Shown in pieces: positions 24,500 through 32,495 of a DNA stretch of 64,000 nucleotides (its first letter is position 1; each line of letters starts with the position of its first letter). This stretch comes from Compostibacter hankyongensis. Its GTDB lineage: Bacteria > Bacteroidota > Bacteroidia > Chitinophagales > Chitinophagaceae. Where the stretch lies: contig NZ_BAABFN010000001.1 in NCBI RefSeq assembly GCF_039541075.1, forward strand, positions 930,001-994,000. Direction: 5' to 3'. The translations under genes were made by a program, and so were the position numbers. The notes beneath the pieces were generated by a model that searched no databases, was not told the origin of the DNA, and saw only the letters and a program-made list of their open reading frames with translations.

Positions 24500-25048
24500 T
24501 CAGAACTCCTCCGGCAATCCCCGGAATGCCGGCAGCTGCAGGTCTTTTTCGGAGATGACGGCGCGGGAAAGATCGATCTTCCAGTCGATTTGCAGATCGG
24601 GATCGTCATACCGGATGCCGCCTTCGCTGGCTTTTTGATAGAAGTGATCGCATTTGTAAAACACTTCCGCTGTGGGGGAAAGCACCGCATACCCATGTGC
24701 AAAACCTGCAGGTACCAGCAGCTGCTTTTTGTTTTCCGCAGAAAGCTCCAGGCCATACACCTGCCCGAAGGTAGGCGAGGACCGGCGCAGATCGGCTACC
24801 ACATCCCAGATGGCGCCTTCCAGCACCCGTACCAGCTTGGTTTGTGCATAAGGCGGGCGCTGGTAGTGCATGCCCCGCAGCACCCCGTAGGATGAGCGGG
24901 CCTGGTTGTCCTGTACAAAACGGATATCGATATCCGCCTCCCGGAAAACATTTTCGTTATAGCTTTCAAAAAAATAACCGCGGCTGTCTTCAAAAACAGC
25001 CGGCTCAAAAATCAGCAACCCCGCAAAGCCGGTTTGGACAAAAGGCAT
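24500..25048 (-). CDS. rfbC: dTDP-4-dehydrorhamnose 3,5-epimerase
   Basis: A 182-residue cupin-fold epimerase acting on dTDP-4-keto-6-deoxyglucose in rhamnose or related deoxysugar synthesis. The start at 25048 gives M-P-F-V-Q-T-G-F-A-G-L-L-I-F-E-P, while the longer frame runs into a heptad repeat. Landmarks: D-S-R-G-Y-F-F-E-S-Y-N, then N-Q-A-R-S-S-Y-G-V-L-R-G-M-H-Y-Q with catalytic H61, then V-L-E-G-A-I-W-D-V-V-A-D-L-R, then P-A-G-F-A-H-G-Y-A-V-L and F-Y-K-C-D-H-F-Y. It is the last of three minus-strand genes (aminotransferase, rfbB, rfbC), separated from rfbB by 79 bases. Confidence 0.95.
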   Translation of the reverse strand: MPFVQTGFAGLLIFEPAVFEDSRGYFFESYNENVFREADIDIRFVQDNQARSSYGVLRGMHYQRPPYAQTKLVRVLEGAIWDVVADLRRSSPTFGQVYGLELSAENKKQLLVPAGFAHGYAVLSPTAEVFYKCDHFYQKASEGGIRYDDPDLQIDWKIDLSRAVISEKDLQLPAFRGLPEEF

Positions 25049-25086
25049 GTATGTTTGGATATTAAGCCCCGAAGATAGAAAATGTC

Positions 25087-25107
25087 GGTGAAGGGTCAAA
25101 GGTCAAG
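25087..25107. repeat. Short heptad repeat
   Basis: Three heptads, GGTGAAG, GGTCAAA and GGTCAAG, lie between rfbB and rfbC. They are of the same kind as the longer heptad arrays at 3744, 31500 and 42309. Confidence 0.6.
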
Positions 25108-25127
25108 CCAGAAACCGGAAATTCTGC

Positions 25128-26183
25128 TCACCGCTTCTCGTACTGCTGCTGGTAATACCGCTGGTAGGCGCCGCTGGTGAGGTCCCGCAGCCAGGCTTCG
25201 TTGTGCAGGTACCAGTCCACCGTTTTTTCAAGTCCTTCCTCGAACTGCAGCGAGGGCGACCAGCCCAGCTCCCGGTTCAGCTTGGTGGCGTCGATAGCAT
25301 AGCGCAGGTCGTGCCCCGCCCTGTCCTTTACAAAGGTGATCAGGCGGGCAGAAGTACCCGGCTGCCGATCCAGCTTCCGGTCCATGATGCGGCAAAGCAG
25401 ATGGATCAGGTCGATGTTCTTCCATTCGTTGAACCCGCCGATATTATAAGTAGCGCCGGTTTTCCCTTTGTGGAAAATAGTATCGATGGCCTTCGCATGG
25501 TCGTCCACCCAGAGCCAGTCCCGGATGTTTTCCCCTTTGCCGTAGACCGGCACGGGAAGATTATTTTGTATGTTATGGATGGCCAGCGGAATCAGCTTTT
25601 CGGGGAACTGGTGCGAGCCATAGTTGTTGGAACAGTTGGAGATAACCACCGGCAGCCCGTAGGTGTGGTGATAAGCCCGGACGAGATGGTCGGAACCCGC
25701 CTTGGAGGCGGAGTACGGCGAACGGGGATCGTAGCGCGTTTCTTCCGTAAAAAAGCCCTCTGCGCCCAGCGAGCCGTATACCTCGTCGGTAGAGATATGA
25801 TAGAACAGCTTTCCTTCGGGTTGCGTTTTCCATTGCTCCCGGCAGGCATTCAGCAGCTGTATGGTACCCAGGATATTGGTTTTTACAAAAGCCGCAGGGT
25901 CCATGATGGAGCGGTCCACATGACTTTCCGCGGCCAGGTGGATCACGCTGTCGAAGGTGTATTGTTCAAATATATTCCGGAGAAAGACTTCGTCGGTAAT
26001 GTCTCCTTTGACAAAGCGGTAGTTGGTTTTGTCTTCCACATCCTGCAGGTTTTGCAGGTTACCTGCGTAGGTAAGCGCATCCAGGTTAACGATCAGGTAG
26101 TCCGGATAACGGTTGACGAACAGGCGCACGACGTGCGATCCGATAAAGCCGGCTCCGCCGGTGATCAGTATGGTCTTTTGCAT
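25128..26183 (-). CDS. rfbB: dTDP-glucose 4,6-dehydratase
   Basis: A 351-residue NAD-dependent short-chain dehydratase making dTDP-4-keto-6-deoxyglucose. Start 26183 gives M-Q-K-T-I-L-I-T-G-G-A-G-F-I-G-S-H, the standard opening. An in-frame ATG at 26195 would add four residues and overlap the aminotransferase stop. The glycine-rich NAD motif is at residues 9-15, S-T-D-E-V-Y-G near 131-137 with the D-E pair of dehydratases, and Y157-x-x-x-K161 the catalytic pair. It lies immediately after the aminotransferase gene, so the two are coupled. The glucose-1-phosphate thymidylyltransferase (rfbA) and reductase (rfbD) genes are absent from this cluster. Confidence 0.96.
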   Translation of the reverse strand: MQKTILITGGAGFIGSHVVRLFVNRYPDYLIVNLDALTYAGNLQNLQDVEDKTNYRFVKGDITDEVFLRNIFEQYTFDSVIHLAAESHVDRSIMDPAAFVKTNILGTIQLLNACREQWKTQPEGKLFYHISTDEVYGSLGAEGFFTEETRYDPRSPYSASKAGSDHLVRAYHHTYGLPVVISNCSNNYGSHQFPEKLIPLAIHNIQNNLPVPVYGKGENIRDWLWVDDHAKAIDTIFHKGKTGATYNIGGFNEWKNIDLIHLLCRIMDRKLDRQPGTSARLITFVKDRAGHDLRYAIDATKLNRELGWSPSLQFEEGLEKTVDWYLHNEAWLRDLTSGAYQRYYQQQYEKR

Positions 26184-26187
26184 AAGG

Positions 26188-27339
26188 TCAGGCATTCATA
26201 AACTGAAGTACGTGGTCGGTAATATATTTTAGCTGGGCTTCGTCCAGCTCGGTATGCATGGGCAGGGACAATACCTCTCCTGCCAGGAAATCGGTGACAG
26301 GGAGGGTGAACTTGCCTGCTTTGAAGGCGGCAAACATCTGCTGCTTGTGGGCCGGTACCGGATAGTAGATCATGGCCGGTATGCCCTGGGTAGCCAGGTA
26401 GTCCCTCAGGGAGTCTCTTTTATCGGCCGGTACCCGGATGGTATACTGGTGGAAAACATGCAGGGTATTGCCGGCGCGATAAGGGATGATGATATCGTCG
26501 CAGGAAGAAAAGGCCTTGTCATAATAGGCTGCGGCATTGCGGCGGGCGGCGATATACTCATCCAGGTGCTGCAGCTTGATGCCGAGCACGGCGGCCTGGA
26601 GGGTATCCAGCCGGGAGTTGCAACCTACCACGTCATGATAATAACGTTTGCTTTGCCCGTGGTTGGCGATCATCCGGATACGTGCGGCGAGCTCCTCATC
26701 GTCGGTGAACAACGCTCCGCCGTCGCCATATCCGCCCAGGTTTTTGGAGGGGAAAAAAGAAGTACACCCGATGGTGCCGATGGTGCCGGTTTTTTTTGTG
26801 CTGCCGTCTTCGAAGGTATAGGTGCCGCCGATGGCCTGGGCATTGTCTTCGATGACCGCCAGCTTGTGTTTCCGGGCCAGGGCCATGAGCGGTTCCATGT
26901 CGGCGCTCTGGCCGAACAGGTGCACCGGTACGATGGCCTTTGTTTTGGAGGTGATGGCCTTTTCAACCTGCTGTATGTCCAGGCAGTAGGTCTGCTCGTC
27001 CACGTCCACAAATACCGGTTTCAGCCCCAGCAGAGCAATTACTTCTGCGGTGGCGATAAAGGTAAAAGAAGGGGTAATGACCTCATCGCCCGGTTCCAGC
27101 CCCAGCGCCATCATCGCGATCTGCAGGGCGTCGGTGCCGTTGCCGCAGGGTATGACATGGTCAATGCCGAGGTATTGCTCCAGGGAGCGGGCGAAGTCCT
27201 GTACCGGCTGTCCGTTGATAAAGGCGCTGTTGTCCAGCACCGCTGCAATGGCGGTATCCACTTCGGGCTTGATGCGCCGGTACTGCCGCTGCAGGTCCAC
27301 CATCTGTATAGGAGCCGTTTTTTCTTGTATAGGGGCCAT
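26188..27339 (-). CDS. DegT/DnrJ/EryC1/StrS-family sugar aminotransferase
   Basis: A 383-residue PLP-dependent aminotransferase for nucleotide sugars, close to the WlbE/FdtB-like branch. Start 27339 (M-A-P-I-Q-E-K) lies just below the promoter; I-Q-M-V-D-L-Q-R-Q-Y is the conserved beginning. Landmarks: P-C-G-N-G-T-D-A-L-Q near 64-73, P-S-F-T-F-I-A-T-A-E near 90-99, I-E-D-N-A-Q-A-I-G near 163-171, and the PLP lysine K199 in F-F-P-S-K-N-L-G-G-Y-G-D-G. A 3-keto or 4-keto sugar is the likely substrate; with rfbB alongside, a dTDP-amino-deoxysugar is plausible (inference). It is the first gene of the minus-strand group. Confidence 0.93.
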   Translation of the reverse strand: MAPIQEKTAPIQMVDLQRQYRRIKPEVDTAIAAVLDNSAFINGQPVQDFARSLEQYLGIDHVIPCGNGTDALQIAMMALGLEPGDEVITPSFTFIATAEVIALLGLKPVFVDVDEQTYCLDIQQVEKAITSKTKAIVPVHLFGQSADMEPLMALARKHKLAVIEDNAQAIGGTYTFEDGSTKKTGTIGTIGCTSFFPSKNLGGYGDGGALFTDDEELAARIRMIANHGQSKRYYHDVVGCNSRLDTLQAAVLGIKLQHLDEYIAARRNAAAYYDKAFSSCDDIIIPYRAGNTLHVFHQYTIRVPADKRDSLRDYLATQGIPAMIYYPVPAHKQQMFAAFKAGKFTLPVTDFLAGEVLSLPMHTELDEAQLKYITDHVLQFMNA

Positions 27340-27366
27340 TTCTTTGCTGTTTGTGATAAAAGTCCG

Positions 27367-27402
27367 CAAATTTACAAATTAATGTGTAGTCCCTTAGTTT
27401 TG
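27367..27402. promoter_or_regulatory. Divergent promoter elements between aminotransferase and kdtA
   Basis: On the minus strand, 27367-27374 reads TAAATTTG. On the plus strand, 27395-27402 reads TAGTTTTG. Both match TAnnTTTG; neither has a well-spaced TTG. They serve the genes starting at 27339 and 27415. Confidence 0.6.
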
Positions 27403-27414
27403 TAGCCGTTTAAT

Positions 27415-28683
27415 ATGGGTGTTTTACTTTATGATATTGTTATTCGGCTGTACGGCGCGGCCATACGGCTGGCTGCGCTTTTCAACGCCAAGGCGGCCTT
27501 ATGGGTGCAGGGGCGCCGGGGCTGGCGTCAGCGCCTGGCCGCATTTTACGCTCCCGGCGGCTCCGGCTCCGGGGCCGGGCAGTGGGTATGGGTGCATTGT
27601 GCCTCGCTGGGAGAATTTGAGCAGGGCCGGCCGGTGGTCGAGGCGCTGAAAAGCCGCTATCCGCAGGTCCGGATACTGCTGACCTTTTTTTCCCCTTCGG
27701 GCTATGAGATACGGAAAGACTATGCCGGGGCGGACCTGGTCAGCTATCTGCCCCTGGATACGAAGGCCAATGCCGCTGCGCTGATCTCCCGGGTAAAGCC
27801 GGCGCTGGTGATCTTTGTAAAGTACGAGTTCTGGTATCATTATCTGCATGAGCTGGCCCGGCAGAAAATACCGGTGCTGCTTATTGCGGCCATCTTCCGG
27901 CCCGGGCAGCCTTTCTTTAAGAGATACGGCGGCTTGTTCCGCGGCCTCCTGCGGAGCTATACGCATATTTTTGTACAGGATGCTGCGTCTGCGGAGCTTT
28001 TACAACAGGCCGGTACCGGAGCCGTCAGTATTGCCGGGGATACCCGTTTTGACCGGGTGGCCATGCTGGCGGCCCAGCGTCGCCGTTTTCCCCAGGTAGA
28101 GGCCTTCCTGGAAGGCCGCCGTGCCCTCGTCGCCGGCAGCACCTGGCCGGCTGACGAGCGTCTGCTGGCGGCCTGTTTCCGCCGGCAACCTCCGGCAGCG
28201 AAGTGGATACTGGCGCCCCACGAGATCCATTCTGCCCATCTGGAGCAGCTCGAGATGCTGTTTGCCGGAGAAACGGTCCGTTATTCGGCCCTCCAGGAGG
28301 CCGGTGGCGGCGGTAAGCGGATATTGCTGATCGATAATATCGGCATGCTGTCTGCCCTGTATGCTTACGGATGGGCAGCTTATATCGGCGGAGGGTTTGG
28401 CCATGGCATCCACAACATCCTGGAAGCGGCGGTATACGGTATGCCGGTACTTTTCGGACCGCGCTTCGGGAAGTTCCGCGAAGCCCATGCGCTTATAGGC
28501 GCAGGCGGCGCTTTCCCCGTGCAGGATGAAAAAGGGCTCTGTGAGCAGCTGGCCCGGCTTTCTGATCCGTTGGCACTGCAGGCGGCGGCAACGGCGGCGG
28601 CGCATTATGTAAAGGAGCAGACGGGCGCCACACCGCTTATTATGGATTATATCGAAGCGAAGCGTTTTCTCACCAGGGTATAG
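27415..28683 (+). CDS. kdtA: 3-deoxy-D-manno-octulosonic acid transferase
   Basis: A 422-residue GT30 enzyme (also called waaA) that adds Kdo to lipid IVA on the inner face of the cytoplasmic membrane. An N-terminal hydrophobic segment (about 5-25) is followed by V-W-V-H-C-A-S-L-G-E-F-E-Q-G, the conserved H-x-x-S-x-G-E motif with the catalytic Glu. Y-L-P-L-D and F-V-K-Y-E-F-W-Y are typical. The C-terminal half has V-A-G-S-T-W-P-A-D-E, A-P-H-E-I, and Y-I-G-G-G-F-G-H-G-I-H-N-I-L-E-A-A-V-Y-G-M-P-V. Its 3' end overlaps the opposing gene by 37 bases. It links the neighbouring sugar genes to LPS assembly. Confidence 0.95.
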   Translation: MGVLLYDIVIRLYGAAIRLAALFNAKAALWVQGRRGWRQRLAAFYAPGGSGSGAGQWVWVHCASLGEFEQGRPVVEALKSRYPQVRILLTFFSPSGYEIRKDYAGADLVSYLPLDTKANAAALISRVKPALVIFVKYEFWYHYLHELARQKIPVLLIAAIFRPGQPFFKRYGGLFRGLLRSYTHIFVQDAASAELLQQAGTGAVSIAGDTRFDRVAMLAAQRRRFPQVEAFLEGRRALVAGSTWPADERLLAACFRRQPPAAKWILAPHEIHSAHLEQLEMLFAGETVRYSALQEAGGGGKRILLIDNIGMLSALYAYGWAAYIGGGFGHGIHNILEAAVYGMPVLFGPRFGKFREAHALIGAGGAFPVQDEKGLCEQLARLSDPLALQAAATAAAHYVKEQTGATPLIMDYIEAKRFLTRV

Positions 28684-29630
28684 AAATGGCGGACGGTCTC
28701 ATTGGTTTCCAGCCAGCCCAGTTTGATCTTCAGCTCTCTTTCCATCCAGTATTCCGCGTCTTCCAGACGGGAGCAGCCGTTGATGGTTTTTAGCGAACGT
28801 TCGTACATGTTGCGGTCGCCGCGGAAAAGCTCGTTGATAAAAAGGAACTTATCGTTGATGCCGATGGCGGCATGCAGATCGTCAATGGGGGAATCGCCCA
28901 GCTTCCGCCCCAGCTCCAGCTGCTCGGTTCTCAGCCGGTCGTTGAGCGACAGCCCTTCCCGGGCGATCAGCTCATGCAGCTCTTTGGGTATGGGGGTGTT
29001 TTGGGGATGCGATTCACGGGCAGGGACGGCTGCCGGCGCTTCCGTCCTGTGTGTTTCCGGCGTCTCAAATAAAGTGGGGGCCGTGGTTTTGCCGGGCGGG
29101 GGAGCGGATGGTTCTGCCGTACGGGCGGGTGACACCGGGGGGGCAGATCGTTCTGCCGCAGGGTGGGACTGCACTGCTGGCGCGGCAGTTTGTGCTGCGG
29201 GAGGAGCAGGCTGGGCTGCCGGGACAGCGGATTGTGTTGCCGCCGCAGGCTCCGGTTGTGGCTCCGGACGCGCCTGGGGCGCGGGCGGCGGAGCGGGCTT
29301 AGCGGTCTCCCGGGGTGACGTCGGCGCGGAAACGGGTGAGGTTGCTGCGGCCGGTACGGATTCGGGGACAGGCGTTACGGAGGGCTTTGCCGGAGGCGGC
29401 GCCGCGGCAGCTTCCTGCACGACGGGCGCCGCGGCAGCGGGTGCCGGGGGCTGCTTTCCGGGAAGGATCACCGCCACATTGGCGCGGGTGCCGGCATGAG
29501 ACTGTATCCCGCTGCGCGCATGCATGATTTCTGCATACAGCACCTGGGTATAATAGGAAAGCGTATTCAGGTCGGCATGATCGTTCTTCAATTCCTGCAG
29601 CTTATCAATCAGGACATGAATTTTTTCCAT
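28647..29630 (-). CDS. Conserved protein with Pro/Ala-rich centre
   Basis: A 327-residue protein, not functionally known. The N-terminal ~50 residues form a helical domain (L-I-D-K-L-Q-E-L-K-N, then S-Y-Y-T-Q-V-L-Y-A-E-I-M). The middle (about 58-200) is a low-complexity linker of Pro/Ala/Thr/Ser. The C-terminal ~100 residues are well-ordered with S-L-N-D-R-L, then I-D-D-L-H-A-A-I-G-I-N-D-K-F-L-F-I-N-E-L-F-R-G-D, then Y-W-M-E-R-E-L-K-I-K-L-G-W, a segment I recognise as conserved in Bacteroidota hypotheticals. No signal peptide or membrane segment. The Pro/Ala-rich part also opens long antisense frames, which are rejected. It overlaps kdtA tail to tail and is divergent from tdk. Confidence 0.85.
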   Translation of the reverse strand: MEKIHVLIDKLQELKNDHADLNTLSYYTQVLYAEIMHARSGIQSHAGTRANVAVILPGKQPPAPAAAAPVVQEAAAAPPPAKPSVTPVPESVPAAATSPVSAPTSPRETAKPAPPPAPQARPEPQPEPAAATQSAVPAAQPAPPAAQTAAPAVQSHPAAERSAPPVSPARTAEPSAPPPGKTTAPTLFETPETHRTEAPAAVPARESHPQNTPIPKELHELIAREGLSLNDRLRTEQLELGRKLGDSPIDDLHAAIGINDKFLFINELFRGDRNMYERSLKTINGCSRLEDAEYWMERELKIKLGWLETNETVRHFYTLVRKRFASI

Positions 29631-29710
29631 AGCAACCGGTTAGCTGATTTTTGTTTTATTTGCAATAAAGTTAGCAATTTTCGGGCGGTTAATGTATCAA
29701 AATTGGTACC

Positions 29711-30280
29711 ATGTTTATAGAACCTTCCTTTTCAGGAACGCGCTACGGCTGGATAGAAGTGATCTGCGGATCCATGTTTTCCGGCAAAACGGAAGAGCTC
29801 ATGCGGCGGCTGAGGAGAGCCCGTATCGCCAACCTGAAAGTAAAGGTCTTCAAGCCGGCCCTGGATACCCGTTATGATGAGCAGCAGATCGTGTCTCATG
29901 ATGAACACATGATCCGCTCCATCCCCCTGGAGCATTCCCGGCAGATACTGCCCCTGGCCGAGGGAATGGAGGTGGTGGGTATCGATGAGGCGCAGTTCCT
30001 GGACCAGGAGCTTCCCGCGGTCTGCGACGAGCTGGCCGGGCGCGGCATCCGGGTCGTCGTGGCCGGACTCGATATGGATTTCGAAGGGCGGCCCTTTGGG
30101 CCGGTCCCGTTCCTGCTCGCCAAGGCGGATTTTGTGACCAAGCTGCATGCCATCTGTATGCAGTGCGGCGACATGGCGACTTATTCTTACCGTAAGTCCG
30201 GCGACAAAAGCACCCTGCTGCTGGGGGAGAAGGACCTTTACGAGCCCCGTTGCCGGAGATGTTATCTCTTAGGGCAATGA
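29711..30280 (+). CDS. tdk: Thymidine kinase
   Basis: A 189-residue type II thymidine kinase of the salvage pathway. The Walker A motif G-S-M-F-S-G-K-T-E-E-L is at residues 20-30, and the Walker B-like V-V-G-I-D-E-A-Q-F follows near 87-95. G-L-D-M-D-F and the lasso region (V-T-K-L-H-A-I-C-M-Q-C-G) come next. Four cysteines, C-M-Q-C and C-R-R-C, form the zinc site near the C-terminus. Length is normal. It is divergent from the Pro/Ala-rich protein with an 80-base gap, and its 3' end overlaps the GtrA gene by 12 bases. Confidence 0.96.
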   Translation: MFIEPSFSGTRYGWIEVICGSMFSGKTEELMRRLRRARIANLKVKVFKPALDTRYDEQQIVSHDEHMIRSIPLEHSRQILPLAEGMEVVGIDEAQFLDQELPAVCDELAGRGIRVVVAGLDMDFEGRPFGPVPFLLAKADFVTKLHAICMQCGDMATYSYRKSGDKSTLLLGEKDLYEPRCRRCYLLGQ

Positions 30281-30769
30281 ATTCCGGCGGCGGTCCGGGG
30301 GTATCCGGAAGGTGAATTGCTTCTGGGCCAGATAGGTAAAGGATACGACAATAATGGTGGTAAAGATCTTGGCGATGGTAGGGAAAAAATGGCACCATTC
30401 GATAAACAGCTTCAGGAAGAAATAATTGAGCAGCACATTGCAAAGCACCACCAGCAGGTAGCGGAACAGCTGTGTTCTCCCCCGCAGCTGCGACTCTGGA
30501 AACACCACGAACTTGGACAGCAGGAAGCCGGTAGGGAAGCTCACGCAGAAAGCCAGGATAAAGGCGGCGATATAAGGACTAACGGCGATAAAAGGAAGAT
30601 GCACTACGCGCTCCCGGAGGATATAATGGTAGCTGATGAAAAACAGCAGGATGTCCAGCCCCGTGCTGAAGCCGCCGCAAAACATATACCGGAACGTCCG
30701 CACCGGCACCCACCGCGAGAGGGGAGGAAAATAAAACCAGTCTATGATATGTAATATGGCCTTTCGCAT
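30269..30769 (-). CDS. GtrA-family membrane protein
   Basis: A 166-residue protein with four predicted membrane helices, matching the GtrA family of small membrane proteins linked to polysaccharide and teichoic-acid sugar transfer. The start at 30769 (M-R-K-A-I-L) is chosen because the -7 element TAACTTTG lies at 30781-30788 inside the longer frame. Family landmarks are F-R-Y-M-F-C-G-G-F-S-T-G-L-D, then F-P-T-G-F-L-L-S-K-F-V-V-F, then F-R-Y-L-L-V-V-L, then A-Q-K-Q-F-T-F at the end. A role as a flippase for lipid-linked sugars is suggested for the family but not shown here. It overlaps tdk tail to tail. Confidence 0.85.
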   Translation of the reverse strand: MRKAILHIIDWFYFPPLSRWVPVRTFRYMFCGGFSTGLDILLFFISYHYILRERVVHLPFIAVSPYIAAFILAFCVSFPTGFLLSKFVVFPESQLRGRTQLFRYLLVVLCNVLLNYFFLKLFIEWCHFFPTIAKIFTTIIVVSFTYLAQKQFTFRIPPDRRRNSLP

Positions 30770-30780
30770 ACCGGAGGTTG

Positions 30781-30788
30781 CAAAGTTA
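30781..30788 (-). promoter_or_regulatory. Promoter -7 element of the GtrA gene
   Basis: The minus strand reads TAACTTTG at 30781-30788. It lies 11 bases before ATG 30769, so the leader would be about six bases long. No -33 TTG at the expected distance. Confidence 0.55.
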
Positions 30789-30878
30789 GTTTTCATCCGT
30801 TAATATTTGTTTTTTTCAGGGGGGCGCCCTCCTGCGGTCGCCTGATATGATCTACCTTCGCCTGTTCAATCGAATGTG

Positions 30879-31409
30879 ATGCGCAAACTAAGCATGGAGG
30901 AGCTGGGCCGTAAGAGCGTGGCGGAATTCCGGTCTGCCGGGAAAACGCCCCTGGTGCTGGTGCTCGATAACGTACGCAGCCTGCAGAACGTGGGGTCCGT
31001 ATTCCGTACGGCAGACGCCTTCCTGTTGCAAAAGATATATCTCTGCGGCTATACCGGCACCCCGCCGCACCGCGACATCCAGAAGACGGCGCTGGGCGCT
31101 ACCGAAACGGTGGAGTGGGAATATGTCAAGGAAACGGTTGCCGCGGTGGAGATACTCCGGGAGGAGGGGTACGCGGTATGGGCGGCTGAGCAGGCGGCGG
31201 GCAGCATGCCGCTGGATACTTTTGTTCCCGAACCTGGACGGCCGCTGGCGGTGGTATTGGGGAATGAGGTGTATGGGGTGCAGGATGCGGTGATGGAGAT
31301 CGTGGACGGCAGTATCGAGATCCCGCAGCTGGGAATGAAACACTCGCTGAATATCGCGGTCAGCGCGGGTATTGTGGCGTGGGACCTGTTCCAGAAAATC
31401 CGGAATTGA
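30879..31409 (+). CDS. TrmH/SpoU-family RNA 2'-O-methyltransferase
   Basis: A 176-residue SPOUT methyltransferase that would methylate a ribose in tRNA or rRNA using S-adenosylmethionine. Knot motifs: L-D-N-V-R-S-L-Q-N-V-G-S-V-F-R-T-A-D-A-F (motif 1, about residues 29-48), V-V-L-G-N-E-V-Y-G-V (motif 2, about 126-135), and I-P-Q-L-G-M-K-H-S-L-N-I-A-V-S-A-G-I (motif 3, about 148-165). There is no N-terminal substrate-binding domain, as in minimal TrmL/TrmH-like members. ATG 30879 is taken over the GTG just before it. A repeat element follows the stop codon. Confidence 0.9.
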   Translation: MRKLSMEELGRKSVAEFRSAGKTPLVLVLDNVRSLQNVGSVFRTADAFLLQKIYLCGYTGTPPHRDIQKTALGATETVEWEYVKETVAAVEILREEGYAVWAAEQAAGSMPLDTFVPEPGRPLAVVLGNEVYGVQDAVMEIVDGSIEIPQLGMKHSLNIAVSAGIVAWDLFQKIRN

Positions 31410-31560
31410 AGGTTCTGATTCAATAGTCTAAGGTTTAAAGTTTAACGTCTAAAGTTAATTTGCCTGGCATGAAACTTTAGACTTTGGGCTTTAAACTTAA
31501 AATGCCTTTAACCCTTTACCCTTCACCTTTCACCTCATTCCCCCTTCAGGGGGCAGGGGG
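31407..31560. repeat. Dispersed intergenic repeat, copy 2 (inverted relative to copy 1)
   Basis: This spacer is the reverse-complement orientation of the element at 3732-3890. The shared order is a TTTAGACT-type palindrome, CTTAAAATGCCTTT at about 31496-31509, then heptads on the minus strand (TTTACCC, CTTCACC, TTTCACC), then CCCCCTTCAGGGGG. An open frame starting at 31484 lies within this repeat and is not used as the gene start. Confidence 0.85.
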
Positions 31561-31575
31561 TTTCACCTTTTCACG

Positions 31576-31583
31576 TACCTTTG
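31576..31583 (+). promoter_or_regulatory. Promoter -7 element of the UbiA-type gene
   Basis: TACCTTTG matches TAnnTTTG and ends 23 bases before the TTG start at 31607. It lies just beyond the repeat, so the repeat is not transcribed from here. Confidence 0.6.
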
Positions 31584-31606
31584 CAGGTCTATATCTGCTT
31601 TGTCTC

Positions 31607-32470
31607 TTGAAAACGATCGCTCGATATCTTTCGCTGGTAAAGTTCAGTCATACCATCTTTGCCATGCCTTTTGCCCTCATCGGCTTTTTCCTGGCCCTGC
31701 GCGCGGATGCCGGCGCCTTGTCCCTGCGCGTTTTTCTGCTGGTACTGGTCTGTATGGTCAGCGCCCGCAGCGCGGCCATGGCATTCAACCGCTACCTGGA
31801 CCGGCATTTTGACGCCCGGAACCCGCGTACCGCCATCCGTGAGATCCCGCGCGGCATTATTTCCCCGGGGAACGCGTTGCGGTTTGTCATTGGTAACGCT
31901 CTGGTATTTGTCGCGGCTACCTGGTTCATCAACCCGCTTTGCTTTTACCTGTCGCCCGTAGCTTTATTCGTGGTGCTGTTCTACAGCTATACCAAGCGGT
32001 TTACCCCGCTCTGCCATCTTGTGCTGGGTCTGGGGCTCTCGCTGGCGCCCATAGGCGCTTACCTGGCGGTGACCGGGCATTTCGCCCTCCTGCCGGTATT
32101 GTTTTCGCTGATCGTGCTGGGCTGGGTATCGGGTTTTGACATTATCTATGCCCTGCAGGACGACGCCTTTGACCGGCAGCAGCACCTGCATTCCATACCG
32201 GTATGGCTGGGCAGAAAAAAGGCGCTTGCCTTTTCCACGCTTTTACATACCGTCTCGGCCCTGCTGGTGATTGCCGTCGGGCTATACGGGCAGTTTCACT
32301 GGCTGTACTGGCTGGGAACAGCCGTATTTGTCGGCATGCTCGTTTACCAGCACTGGCTGGTGAAGCCGGATGACCTGAGCCGGGTGAACCTGGCGTTTAT
32401 GACCGCCAACGGTATTGCCAGCTGCGTATTTGCGCTGTTCGTGATCGGCGCCCTGTTTTTTCCTGCCTGA
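31607..32470 (+). CDS. UbiA-family prenyltransferase (menaquinone-type)
   Basis: A 287-residue integral membrane prenyltransferase. Start TTG 31607 is chosen because it lies after the promoter and gives L-K-T-I-A-R-Y-L-S-L-V-K-F-S-H-T-I-F-A-M-P, the usual start of the family. The frame upstream runs through a repeat. The Mg-pyrophosphate motifs are N-R-Y-L-D-R-H-F-D-A-R-N and D-I-I-Y-A-L-Q-D-D-A-F-D. About eight or nine membrane helices are seen. It prenylates an aromatic acid in quinone synthesis. Bacteroidota make menaquinone, often by the futalosine route (MqnP), so that role is likely, but the substrate is inferred. It is followed by ruvX. Confidence 0.88.
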   Translation: MKTIARYLSLVKFSHTIFAMPFALIGFFLALRADAGALSLRVFLLVLVCMVSARSAAMAFNRYLDRHFDARNPRTAIREIPRGIISPGNALRFVIGNALVFVAATWFINPLCFYLSPVALFVVLFYSYTKRFTPLCHLVLGLGLSLAPIGAYLAVTGHFALLPVLFSLIVLGWVSGFDIIYALQDDAFDRQQHLHSIPVWLGRKKALAFSTLLHTVSALLVIAVGLYGQFHWLYWLGTAVFVGMLVYQHWLVKPDDLSRVNLAFMTANGIASCVFALFVIGALFFPA

Positions 32471-32495
32471 GCAGATCATCCTCAAACCCATTCCC

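Noticed and set aside
28702..29499. A + strand Gly/Ala-rich frame of 265 codons
   Set aside because: It is the antisense of the Pro/Ala-rich linker of the minus-strand gene, which has ordered conserved ends.
31484..31606. ATG upstream of the UbiA-type gene
   Set aside because: It lies inside a dispersed repeat and upstream of the promoter element at 31576-31583.
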